Shown in pieces: positions 1 through 11,945 of a stretch of 64,000 nucleotides of DNA; positions within the stretch are counted from its first letter, which is position 1; every line of letters begins with the position of its first letter. The position numbers were made by a program, and so were the translations under genes. The DNA lies in the NCBI GenBank assembly GCA_020746105.1, contig CM036620.1, forward strand, positions 4,207,803 to 4,271,802. The letters run 5' to 3'. A model generated the notes under the pieces. That model was given only the letters and a program-made list of their open reading frames with translations, was not told the origin of the DNA and did no database searches. The DNA comes from Trogon surrucura. Lineage: Eukaryota > Chordata > Aves > Trogoniformes > Trogonidae.

Positions 1-3000
1 GAAGATGAGGCACTGTTTTGGATTTAGACATACTTAGGTTAGTCAGTGGTTCCAGAGGGCTGTAACAATGCGACTGCATGAGAGGCATCATTTAACAGTT
101 GAAAGATATGCAGGATGTCTTGTAGCACAGCTGGAGCAATGGTAGCCAGCCACACTAAACGGAAAGCAAACACGTTCTCCTACACTAGGGCTGTCAAAAA
201 AACTTTGTGATGATGCTGGTGTGAAATATTTTGATGGCCAACAGGTACTTTATACTCTCATGTTAATCTTGTTGGATGGGATGAGTTATTTAGTTAAATG
301 CTTAAAATGAGTAGCTCTTTTATGTGTGCTTTTATTTTCCAGATGTTTGATACAGTCAAGATTACCCTGTTCATTTGCATGTGCTTGTTTCGTTTGTTAT
401 TTTTAGCAAATTTTTTAAAACTTATGATTTTTAACATCCGAGTTATATTTGAAAGTCTCTTTTGTTCTAGTCCCATAGCATTCTTCAATTATCTTTGAGT
501 CCTTATTTTGATGATTTATAATTTTGGAAGAAAAGATCAGAAGCCTCAAGTGACCTGAGGTTCAAATATTTATTTCAATAACATGGTATAGAATAGGCCA
601 TACCTCTGTGATTTAACTCTCCACAAGCTGATGGAGCTATGCCAGAAGAACCATAGTGCATTTTTAGTAAAGCTCAGGGAGGATGAAAAAAGGTGACACG
701 GGAGAATGACTGTAATTTGGGGTGCCACAGGATTCTTCAGAACTATCATACTCTCATAGCAGATTGCAGATCTTTAAGTTTTTGAAACATGAACACTTGA
801 CAGCAGCAAAATCCAGGACTTAAAACTACTCAGGCAAGTAGGAATTTGCCCTAGGTCTTGTCCCCACTAATTGACTGTAACATGGAAGTTTACGTGGAAG
901 TTTAGTGCAACTATAATGCACAGGAACTGTTAAACAAACACAAAGGTTTTCACATGTGTTTTTCTACTTTAAAGACAGGTAATGTACTGACACTTCCACA
1001 ATTTAGTTATTTGTCTTCAGGAACTGCAAGTGTACCCATGCATCCACGATGGGTGACAAGCTCATACATTACATTTGCGAGCTAGGCATTGCTTAATGGA
1101 ATTAGCAACAGCTGTGATATGTCTGTCATAATTAGTAGTATGTTCTCATAAACCTGCATCTAACAAATACGAAATCACAGTTTGATGTGATATTTTCTCG
1201 AGGTCCTTCCTTCTTGACAAAACCAGGGTGCCGTAGAAGATTAAGGCTGTGCATTCTCCATGTGGCCATGTCCCTGCTGAGTCAGCTCCTGAGTAATCCT
1301 AGTGAGAAACGCGTACCTGGGGGTTCTCATCATGTGCAGCAATTCCTATTCTTAAAAAAACCCCCAAAAATCTGTTTGCAGGAGAGGGACTACTTCTAGT
1401 GTCCCAACCAAACTCCAACTTGTGCCTATGATCCAATTACATGAGTTACCCTGGATTCTTTTCTTGTTTGAAAGTTTTGTTAGGGAAATAACTACTTTTC
1501 CTCCTAGATGCTCTTGCTATAGGGTGGCTGCATTTTGTGAACGTGAGGGCTGGAGCCTTTTGTGTGTCTAACTGCATCCTTGACTCACCCAACATGTCTT
1601 AAAGCTGGTACAAATTTTGGCCAAAGGTCATCGAAGTACTTCATACCCTATCTGGGCTGAGAGATGCTGTATTATTCTTGGGTTAGCACATAATACCACG
1701 ACTTCCTAAGAAGATAATTAAATCAAATCGTAGGACATGTATGGCAAAGGTCTGCTTGAAACAATACTCCAGCTTCTTACAGTAAGAACTGTTAAAAATG
1801 GCAGCATTAAAACCCAACTGGCTCTTTCCCAAGCTACATGCCTTTTAGATTTCCTTAAAAATTCAATCTTTACAGTTTCTGAATAATGCAACCATTGTAA
1901 TTCAAGGACGCTCCCCTGCTGCTTTTGATTAATTTATTTTAACAACACAGAAGAAGTCTGCTGTAGCTCCACTGGTAATATAAATCTTTGTTACAAAGAA
2001 TTCTGTTGTCTCCACCTCTAATAAACTATAGTGTCAGGGGTTCAGAGCTAAATGGATGGCAATGCAACTTAAACAATTCATCTCTGCTTTCACATTTGAA
2101 TTTAATATTGGGGTTTTTTTTTTCCCTTTCAACTCTTAGCTAGCTTATAAGTCTATTCTTATTTTCTATGGAAGTGATGCGTCCAACAGAATATTTTCAT
2201 CTGTAGGCAAGAACACCCTTTTTATGCATTTAAAATTACTATCTTGAAAAAACTTTACTTGTAGTCAGGTATCTTAAAAAGCGCCTAAAATAACCATGTT
2301 CATCTGGCCACCTCTTTAGATTTATTGTGAGTCTGACGACGTATGCTCTTTTCCTTACAGTACCAGTTACTGAAACCTGATTCTTACCCAAGTTACAGTT
2401 TTAACTAAAATTAAAATACGTTTTTGGATATTCTGGGCTGCCAAGTGATCCCACCCACAAGAGTCAAAAACTAAGGAGTCCAGAGTTTTGAAACTTTAAA
2501 TCTTTTCGTGTGATATGACAGAAATTATTTACTAGAGAAATATTGACTATTTGCAGGGTGAGTGAGGAAGCTTGGATGAACCACAGTTTGAGAATGAAAT
2601 GAGGGCACCTAAATCCCTACTACAGTTTCTATGGACAGAAATTGTGTAGAGGTACTACACAGGTGCTGTTACAATAACAGCAGTTTTCAGAGGTTACAGC
2701 AATTGTTGCAGCCATGTGTGACACGTAGACATTTTCCCAAAATCTAACAACATGCAGCTGCTTCAGCGTCCGAGCAGTATGATGAGTTTTTGAATCCTAC
2801 AGCACTTAAACAGAAATTGCTCTGTTTGCTTACTGATTACATACTCTTGAACTCTTTTTTGTTCCACATAAATATTATACACTTCTTTGTTTAAACTATT
2901 TAAAATAATGAAATTAAACCATTTCCAAGCTGTTTCTTATGTATTTCTGGTAAACTAGCTGCTTGTTTGACATGTTGCATGTGTAATTTCAACAGTACCC

Positions 3001-3180
3001 CTATGTGTGAGTGTATATCCAGATGCTTTACACTAACTTTAAACAAAGTTCTATAGCTATGAATGTTTTTGTAATCCAAATAAAGTAGGTAGTGTTTTCA
3101 TAACTATCAATTCTTGGGCTATGGAGAATGTCTTCAAATAGAAATGGAAAGAGGTTTATCATTACAAACAGGTCTCATTC

Positions 3181-3190
3181 CCTTAAAAGG
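3181..3190. promoter_or_regulatory. CArG-box match (SRF-type)
   Basis: The sequence ccttaaaagg is a perfect CC(A/T)6GG palindrome inside presumed intron 1. SYNPO2 is a smooth- and striated-muscle gene of the SRF/myocardin class, so the match is sensible. However, about four such matches are expected by chance in 64 kb. It is only a candidate. Confidence 0.2.
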
Positions 3191-6100
3191 AAGTTGTTTC
3201 TTTTTTCTTCTGCTTCTTTGGAGAACTGGCTACAAACTGGGAATGGTTATTGTATGACTCATTTGAGAAGAATAGCTACAGTGTAAAAAGTTCAGAAAGG
3301 ATTTTAATAAAACCAAACTCAATTATCTTCTGTTTTGGGCATGATAAGGATAGTTTTCAAGAGGAACATAGTCTTTTTTTTTTTTTCCCCAGCATGCTGT
3401 AAATCAACTTAGTGTGCAGTGTTTTAAAGGCAAGGGGGCAAAGGCCAGGAAAAAATAAAACATTTAACCGTGGTTTGTTTTACAGATAAAACAGAAATCT
3501 CCTTTCATAAGCAAATCTTAGATTTACTTTATTCTGCTCTGGCCTGCAAGCGAGCTCCTGCACCCACCAGTGCGAATCCCTGACTGCCAAAGCCACCCCT
3601 AACTTGGGAATCATCTTTCACTTGGCTACACAGAGATAATGTGACTTTTCTCCTGCGCCCCATGTCCTTCAGCTACTTGGAAATTCCTCAACAGCCTGAC
3701 ACTCTAAGTCAAATTGTTTGCAATAATAATTTGAAATACATTAATGATACTAACAGCCATTCTGTGGGCATTAGACACTGCAAATGCTACAAGTAAATAT
3801 TCTTGTGTTATTCCTTGTATTGCTTCCCCCCCATTGGCTTAAAGGATACAATAGTAAAGTTAGGGCAGAAGGTGGCCCTTTATTCAGCATCTGAAACTTG
3901 TAGCATCGTTTAAGAGGTAGTCTCATAACTTCTGGCTTTTGCTCACTGTGCCATTCAAGGGGCAGGCTGATCACAAAGTGGGAGTCATTAGTCCAGTAAT
4001 CCTTGCGTCCTTTTGTTACAACCCCTGACTCAGCTTTTTCGAGTTTGTCTGTGAAATCAGATCTCCAATAGGCCACTTAGTTCTGCTTTTCTGTGTGCTG
4101 CAATACTCCAGTATCTTATCTTTAATTTACAAGAGGGAGAGAAACTGCTGTTATGTCTCACAAAGCTTTGTTTTAAGAGGGTGTGTGGTTGTTAATATTA
4201 GGAATATACATGGGAAAAGGGCGTGCTAGCTGCTGTATGTATTTTGCAGATCCAACAGCTTGGTGAGGGATATTGACTGTTTAGCAAGCATCCCAAGAAA
4301 GACATGGAGAGAGGCTTTTTGTTTTTTTAAGTTCAGCACTAGTCGTTTACATATTGCTATTCTAGCAAGACAAGTTTGCTCACAGCACAAAGAACTCTAA
4401 GGCTCTGCTATATAATCCTCTCTTTAAACAGCTAAGGGCTTATATGTTTTTAGCTAAACCCCAAGCAGCAGGGTCAGGATCTTCTACTTACTGTGACAGT
4501 CAAACCTGGCTTGATAGTTTAAGATGGGCTGAACAGTCTGTGACAGTTTTTTCTAAGAATATGGTTTGTCTACTTCAAGTGTGTGAGATTAGAAGGGCAA
4601 CCATGCTAATTGTCGCGTGTGGCTGCCAAAATTCTGTACAAACCATCTGGAGGGAAACACAGGATACTGGAAAAAGATTATTGTACCTTAAAGATATAGG
4701 CCACCCTAAAGGACCAAGTCAGTGGCTTCAGAAAGAGATATTTCTTCCTGTGCAGTCCCCGGAATACTATGTGGGAATAATGTACAATTCTGCTCTCAAC
4801 TATGTCACTCGCAACATAAAGGTGTTAATATTTTGTAAGATTTGAATTTGATTTGTACTTAGTGCATGTATATTGTAAAGGAATTTGCTGCACTCATCAT
4901 GTGTAGCTGAAGCACAATCTGTGTTCCCTTAAATATCAAACCATTATTATGTGGCTTATTTTGGTGTGAGAGTGCATGTCCAATATTGGCCAAATTTATA
5001 TAAATTAAACTTTTGGAAAGTGCTAGTCAGATGATTATTTTACTTTCTCATGCTTGTAGCACTATGAAACTCTTCCCTGAGCGTTCCTCCTAAGATTGCT
5101 CCAACTGAGGCTGAAGTTAATAGAAAGCAACTAAGTGATTTCAGTGGGAGTTTCACATTTGGAAAGCAAGAACAGGACAGTATTTTGGCAAGACTGTCCA
5201 TGTATCTTAACTCCACTTCTGAGGAAGTTTAGAGGAAAATGCTCAACATTTCTAATTGCCATGAGACTAACTGTATGCATTTGAATCTTCTGAATATATA
5301 TGGAATACCCGGTACGTTTCAAAGCTGAATTTTAAAAGAAATTGCTACAAAGCCCTCTCCACCCTCTTTCAACCTTGGTAATGTTTCATCAGTTGAGAAT
5401 GTCCTGGCTAAATAAGGTTCATGGGTGTATTGCAAGCAGCCAGGTTTTTGCAAGCTCAAGGCACCCAGTTTTGTGCAAACTCAATCTTGTCTCTCTTCAG
5501 ACGACTCAATGCTCTACAGCACGGCTCAGGCTGCACTGTGCAGGAGGACACGTGGTGCTGATGCTGCGAGATCTACAGCTGCAACCTTCACTTACCATTG
5601 CAGCAGACTGTGCCTAGGCAGAGTTATAGAATTTGGGTTATAGATTTTTTCAATGTATTTAAAAAATAGATATTTTGAGATCTTATGTTGGAAGAAAATG
5701 CATGAGTGGCTCTGTTGTTGCTGCTACCACGGTCCCACAGTGCTGTTCAGTGTGGGGATCTGGAAGGTTAATGCTTGGGAGGGGAGGACAAGAGGTCCTG
5801 TTGCCTGACAGGGGAGGCCAGGTAGGACAAGAGGCTCCTCCTTGCCTGTCTATTGCTCTGCCTCACACCAAGGGGTGTGATATTGCAAAAGATGGCAAAA
5901 CAGAGATTCTGCCTCTTTTAAAGACCTATCCCAGACCTGATTGCCAGGGAGCTGCAGGGGGGAGAAGGTTGGCAGCGGACAGGGAAGTAATTTGGTTGAA
6001 TTGAATTAAAGTGCAGCAGTAGAACTAAGGGAACTATTAAAAACAAACAGGGCTCTAAATCAGAAACGGGTATGACTACAGAAATCAGAGTCTTTGCAGA

Positions 6101-7810
6101 GCTGCTTTGTAATACGGTGAGCTAGCGGACAAGAGCTGCTGTGTTGCACGGCTGCAGATATGCTCGAGATGTGATGACGTTTAGGGTGGTGCTGGTCCTC
6201 CTTGGTCCCTCTGGCGTGGGTTGTTTTTGGGGATGCCTGGCAGGCAAGGATGCAGCAGGGCACTAACTGCCTGCCGAGACTGAGGAGCCCCTGCCTTGTT
6301 TTGTAGGTGGAAGGAAAACAACCATGAGCGTGAGAAAATGGGACTGTGAGCAAACCCTTCCTTCCCTCTTCTGAGGATTTCTGCAGAGAGGGCGATCCTT
6401 GCTCTAGGAGAATGACTCCAGATTTTTAAGATACCCTGACCAAACCATTGGCCAGGACATAATCCTAATCGAGCAGAAATAACCAAACAGTCTACTAATA
6501 CCTTCAGACACCCTGAATCATTTTTCCTCTCCGTGGCAACTAATAGATTTAATGAGAGAGATTTTCATATTTAAAAGGAAGCATCCCAAACACTTCCTAA
6601 GGACTGTACATTTAATTTGTTCAGCAGTGGTATAGGTATCCATCAGCAAGGAAATACCTGATTTTAATTTTTAAGATGCATTGCACTTCATACTTTAAGC
6701 CAGAGATTTTGGAAGCAACTGGGTGCGAGTGGCCACGTGCTGCTTGTAACCAAGACAAGTGGGCTTTTTTAACAATGTAGGAGTATCTTTTCTAGTGCTT
6801 AGTCTTCCTTCGTTTGACAGTAGATTTTGCACGTAGTTATATCTGAACGAAAAAATCATGGTGAGAAAATGTATTTGCAAGAGATTGTTAGGTAAGCTTT
6901 TCAGGAGAGTAGTGCAGTGTCCTCTTACAGAGACAACATAGATATTCGGTAGTGTTGAATAAAAAAGTGTCGTGTGTTTTGGGTGGTATTCTGAAATTAT
7001 GATTCCGTGCTTAAAAATGAGTAATGAAGATAACCCAAGTTAATGAAGAGAACTGAAGGAAATGAGCTTCTCAAGGTTTGTGCAACAAGTAGCATACACT
7101 TTGTATCTGGAGAAAAACGCTCCGAAGGAAGCGTAGTGATAGTCTAGGAAATAAGTTACCTCACACTGTTCTGGAATTTGCAGTTCAGCTCCCCTTTCCT
7201 TCAGAGGTTTAAAATGACAAGTTTTTGCGAAGCGGAGCTCTCAAAGTCTGCAAAAGGCTGATATTTTATATTTTCCCCAGTGCACAGCAAATGACTGACA
7301 GGTTAAATATACAGTTGGAAAGTTACGTCCTTTTCCCTAGTCCCTTTCTTGTTGCTGCCTCCTCTTAGTGCTCCACTCTAGAGGTTTCTGAGTTCTCGTG
7401 CGCTTTATTTAGCAGCCTCAGCTTGTAGCAACACAAAATTACACCAAGCACCAGCAGAACTCCAGCTAGGTGTATTCTGGTGATCTAAACAATTTAGAAA
7501 AGCAATTAAAACGGTCCTAGGCTTTCAGCACGTACTTCAGCACGCGAGGAAACAAAATGCAGGGAGAATACTTCTGTTTAGTTCAAATTAATGAATAGAA
7601 ATGTGCTTTTAAGTGGGTTCCATTCTAAAATGTGAGTTCCTACACAAAAGTTAACATCCTGAGCACTGGGATTTAAACCAATCATTACAGAAGCAAACCT
7701 AATAGCTAATTCTGTTTAAAATGTTCTTTTGCTGGATTTTTTTTTTTTTGCCATAATAAGCAGAAACTGAAGATGTCTGAGAGGTGTGGGGTTTTTTTCT
7801 CCAAGTAATA

Positions 7811-7820
7811 CCTTTTTTGG
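7811..7820. promoter_or_regulatory. CArG-like match, T-run core
   Basis: The sequence ccttttttgg fits CC(A/T)6GG, but it has a homopolymer core, which is less typical of functional SRF sites than alternating A/T cores. It lies in presumed SYNPO2 intron 1. Chance is a sufficient explanation. Confidence 0.12.
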
Positions 7821-9884
7821 TTACAGACCAGCAGTGCTGACAAATACATGATTCTTGCCAGGAGCCAAAATACCGCATGGTCATCTACTCCATATTTGAT
7901 AGTACACGTGGAATATCAGGCCACATCTGTAAAACAGTGTTTTTTTTTAGTGTGGTCCTTAGTATATTTAAAAATCAAGTGCAAGAGGGAGTATGGCTAG
8001 TTTAAAACCTTGCTGCCTAACTGCAATACTTAATTATGGGGGGAAAAAAAAAAGCCTGATGCGCTTAAGAAGAGTGACAATAGGTACTAATAATCAAGTG
8101 TACGACCAGTTAGGTGCTCCCAAAGAGCTGAGGATGCAGTCCAAAGCCAAAAGCCAAAAATAATATTGAAGCTTCCTATTCCCACGCATTTCAGACTTTT
8201 GAAATATAGGTGAGACGGCTGTAAAATGCTTCATTTAGGGATTTTGAGGCGTTCAGATGCCAGGACCCAATTCTTAGCTTGGGCCTAGGACAGTTCCAGC
8301 AAACTCTCTACAGAAACACATTTGGTTTTTGTACTGATGGGATCAGCAGAACTGATTAATGGCAATGGAATTATGCTGGAGAGCTCAAGTGGAAAAGCTG
8401 GTTCCAGTGACCGCTGCAGCAGAGGCAGCAAGAGCTGATGAGGGGTAGGATTGACTAAAGAGTCAACACAGAATAGTCCCACTTAGCATTACAGGCCAGG
8501 ATCTAAACTGATGAGTCAGATACAGCTTTTTCTGGAACTATTTATAACCTTGGGTTTCCAACTACTGCTCTTAATCTGCAAGCCTGCTTTTCATCACATC
8601 TGAGCTATTAAGTGGATCAGTTCTGAACACATTGTGCAGTCAGGGCCTCACCTGGTCCCCCACCTTTCCCTTGTTCCCTCCCCAGGCTCTGACACCTGTA
8701 GTGTGCTGCTCTGATCTCCTTCTGCATTCAGACATGAGTGTCCAGCTTCTGTCCTTGAATAATCCATGTCTAAAGAGTATTTGCCTAGAAATGATGCATT
8801 GCTTAGGCTAACCTACCTCCTAAACAGGGCATTCTCCTTCGTTCTTCTACTCTCCCTTTATCTTTGTGGTCCTTCTCATCTGTCTTTCCACATATATCAA
8901 ATACCTGTGGCATTAAGCTCCTCTTTCTGGCAATTTCTACCACGTGAAACAGCTCTATCGTGCCTCCCTCCTGTCTACTGGCATATACGCATCTGTCCTG
9001 GCATTTCCCCTTCCTTTTATTTGTCAGGCATTTTAAGGAAAGGAATTTAACAGGCGTATCTGAAAGAAACCGTCTTGGGTAAAAGTTACCGGTAAGCCAT
9101 GTTATGCGATGAAGATTACAGTTTGGTCTGGGATTGTGAGGATTATCCAACACAGAAGAACAGTAATTTAAATGTATTAAGTGCTCTGCTACAAGTACTG
9201 TGTGCACAAGAAGATCTAAATGATAATGACAGTAGATTAAGTCTGGTTCACAAGCTTTCAAACACACTCAGTATGACATTCTTTTTCATTTACGCAGCTG
9301 AGTAAGTTTACTTCAGCCAGCGGGTGGGAGGGATCTAAGAAAACTATTTGGGCTGCATAACGAGAACACATCTGTACAGCTGAGATAGCTTTGAAGATAG
9401 GCCAAATTTGTTTGTGGATTTTTGTGTTTCTAGGTGGGGTTGGTTTTTTTTTTGGTTTTAATCTTAACGGCTTTTTTAAAAGAAAACTAGGATTGCTTCT
9501 ACTCCCCCAGTAAAAATAAACCCCAAAGGGAAAGAGCATCAGTAATATTCATGTAAGTGTCTTTATGGCTCAATACATAAACTGCTTCACCAGTTAAGTC
9601 ACAAAGTATTAGAGTATACAGATGAAAAACTGAATGGAATCGGTTTATGTATTATATACTCAAGCAACCATCAGCCAAGCTTCTTTACAAGTGTTGAAAT
9701 ACAGAAGTTTCCAATTCCCAGCTAAAATCACCTATGGATGTTTGCAAACAGCAATATCCAACTAGGGTATGCTTCAGCGTTTTGACTAGGCTTGGCAGGG
9801 AGAAGTAAAAACAAAAATATACTTGTATCCTGGCAATCTACAGCATGTTGGATTTTACAGCTCTAACCGAGGTAACCATCTTGT

Positions 9885-9894
9885 CCTATTTAGG
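9885..9894. promoter_or_regulatory. CArG-box match (SRF-type)
   Basis: The sequence cctatttagg is a perfect CC(A/T)6GG element with a mixed A/T core, the most SRF-like of the three found in intron 1. No cluster of other muscle motifs was recognised around it, so its function is unproven. Confidence 0.22.
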
Positions 9895-11700
9895 AATTTC
9901 TTTGGGGTTTAGGTTTCACTGTTTGGGTTCGATAATGTAACTGCAAGCTGATCCAAAATGACAATAAGCTTCATTCCAAGTGCTGTACCAAGAATGCAGA
10001 TGCTACTTCGCTGCTTGTCCATAAGGATTGTAAAGGTTCTATTAGACTCTTAAAGAAAACAGTCTGTTGGCAGCTACCTTTCAGACAGAATTTGCTAATA
10101 TTACTGATTTACTACACTTGCACACAAAACAGCGATGTACATAAATTTCAAGAGAGCGTATCGAGTTCTCGTACAACGCAACTGTTCTAAGCGTGCAGTT
10201 TGGAAGGACTGGACTATATTCAGTGTTCTGGGAAAAAAAAAAGTTACAGTTCCTCCTGTGCAGCTAAATTTGGAAAGCAAGAGACCCCATATGTGCTCTG
10301 CAGTGTTTCATGTGCTTGTATTAAGAACCCAGTGCAAGTCAGGCCTGTGCTGTGCTATGGTTTGCATACACTCAGCCCATCCGTGGTGCACGCTGAAGCG
10401 ACAATGGTGTGGAGAAGGTGCGTGACACCAGCACTGGCAGTGTCATTCCTAGCAAAGAGCAAACCCCCAGGCATGGTGGGGATTATTCAACAGCGTGCCT
10501 AGCAGCTCCCTCACGATGGCAAGTAAGTGGAGATGCTGGGAAAATGTTTGCCATTTTCCTTCCGTTTCCTCCATGTCCCCTGATAGAAGTGTTCAATTTA
10601 AATTTATTAGAGATTTGGATTCAGGTGAACCGAAATGCGTTACTATTGTCTGGCCACATGGAGGTATTTGCTTTCCCTCCTCCCTTTTTCTGATCCTCCA
10701 TCACATCTTTCCTGTCAAGAGAGCTAACTGGAAACTTCAGGCTTCCAGTTCCCTGTTAAAACTTGCATTTCAACCTGACAAGGAGGAAATGGGTCAAGCG
10801 TGGAGAGATTTGTTTCTCAGGACCTAGTGGTAGCTGTGCTCAGTTTTCCAACGTGGTCACTGCAAGGGAGTCTGTTCCTGTCTTTGCCCAACTATCCTCT
10901 GTCTCAAGTAACTGGGTGCTGTGGAGCTTGGTGGAAGCGTTACACAGAGGGCTGTCTTATGTCACTGCAGTCTTATCTTTGAGCTTTTTTCCCTTGCTTG
11001 AGTTTATTTTTTCAAACCTAACACAGTTTTGACATAATTTTTGGCTAAAAAAGCGAGGCTAGTTTTGTGCCAGAACAGAGTCCAGTATAATGTGTCAGAA
11101 CCTATTTTCGTCTGCTTATTTAAGTTTTCCAGAACAATGTTTTAGCCCTTCCCACCAGCTGTGCCTACCTTGAAAGGTTTGTTTATCTGCGCTCAGGATA
11201 GCTTGGCAACAAGTGGGCAATAACTACCCATGACCTGGTAAAACTGCATTGTATTATGCTGTGTGCATCCGATTTCTTTAATTCAGAAGATGAAATCAAA
11301 TGCAAAATTTAGACCAAAGCCATCACTTTGGGAGTTCTGATATTGTCTTCATCTTTTTTTGTCACAAAATTAATATTGCTACTACTCAGCACCACTGACA
11401 GAAACAATGGTAGCTTTAACTTCTGATCTCGATCCTGCAGACCTGACTTAAACATGCTGCTTTTACCATGGACTGGAGATTCAGTTTTGATTAATCTTTA
11501 CTCCCCATTAGAATAAATTGAGAGCAAGGCATCATGACCTGTCAGCTCTGCAGGAGGAGCTCTTGCCAGAGCAAGTTTGTGCTGCCTCTTGAGCTGTGGC
11601 ACAGTCTCTTTTACAAGAGACTAAACTGGAAGGTAAAAATCACTAAACAGAATTTGGTTTTTTAGCTAAAACCAGGACTTCAAGCATCAGCAGGCACAGG

Positions 11701-11945
11701 GTGGAGCCCCGTGGTGCCAAGGGTGTACGGTTGTGCCGGTCAGCGGAAGGTTGGTTCGTCTCTATCGCCGTCCTGGAACTGGGAGTACTGGGGAGCACAA
11801 AGGAGGGATACAGGAGCTGCTCGGACACATTCTGTCAGGTGGAGCCTGATTTATTAGCCCAGGCTCAGCGCTATTGCTGCGGTCGGCAGAGGCAAGGAGG
11901 ACGTGGCAGCCAACTTTGGGAGCAGGGCGAAGTGGACGGAATAGA
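11701..11945. other. Small CpG-rich patch in intron 1
   Basis: About 13 CpG dinucleotides occur in roughly 245 bp, against a CpG-poor background on both sides. Both strands are open over parts of this patch (about 104 codons on plus, 61-69 on minus), which is expected of GC-rich DNA. The peptides resemble nothing I know. It may be a small regulatory element or the remains of a GC-rich insertion. Confidence 0.35.

Noticed and set aside
1..29. Similarity between the window start and 13211-13238 (both contain gaggcactg..tggattta)
   Set aside because: The likeness covers only about 26 bp with mismatches and does not extend on either side, so it is not enough for a repeat family.
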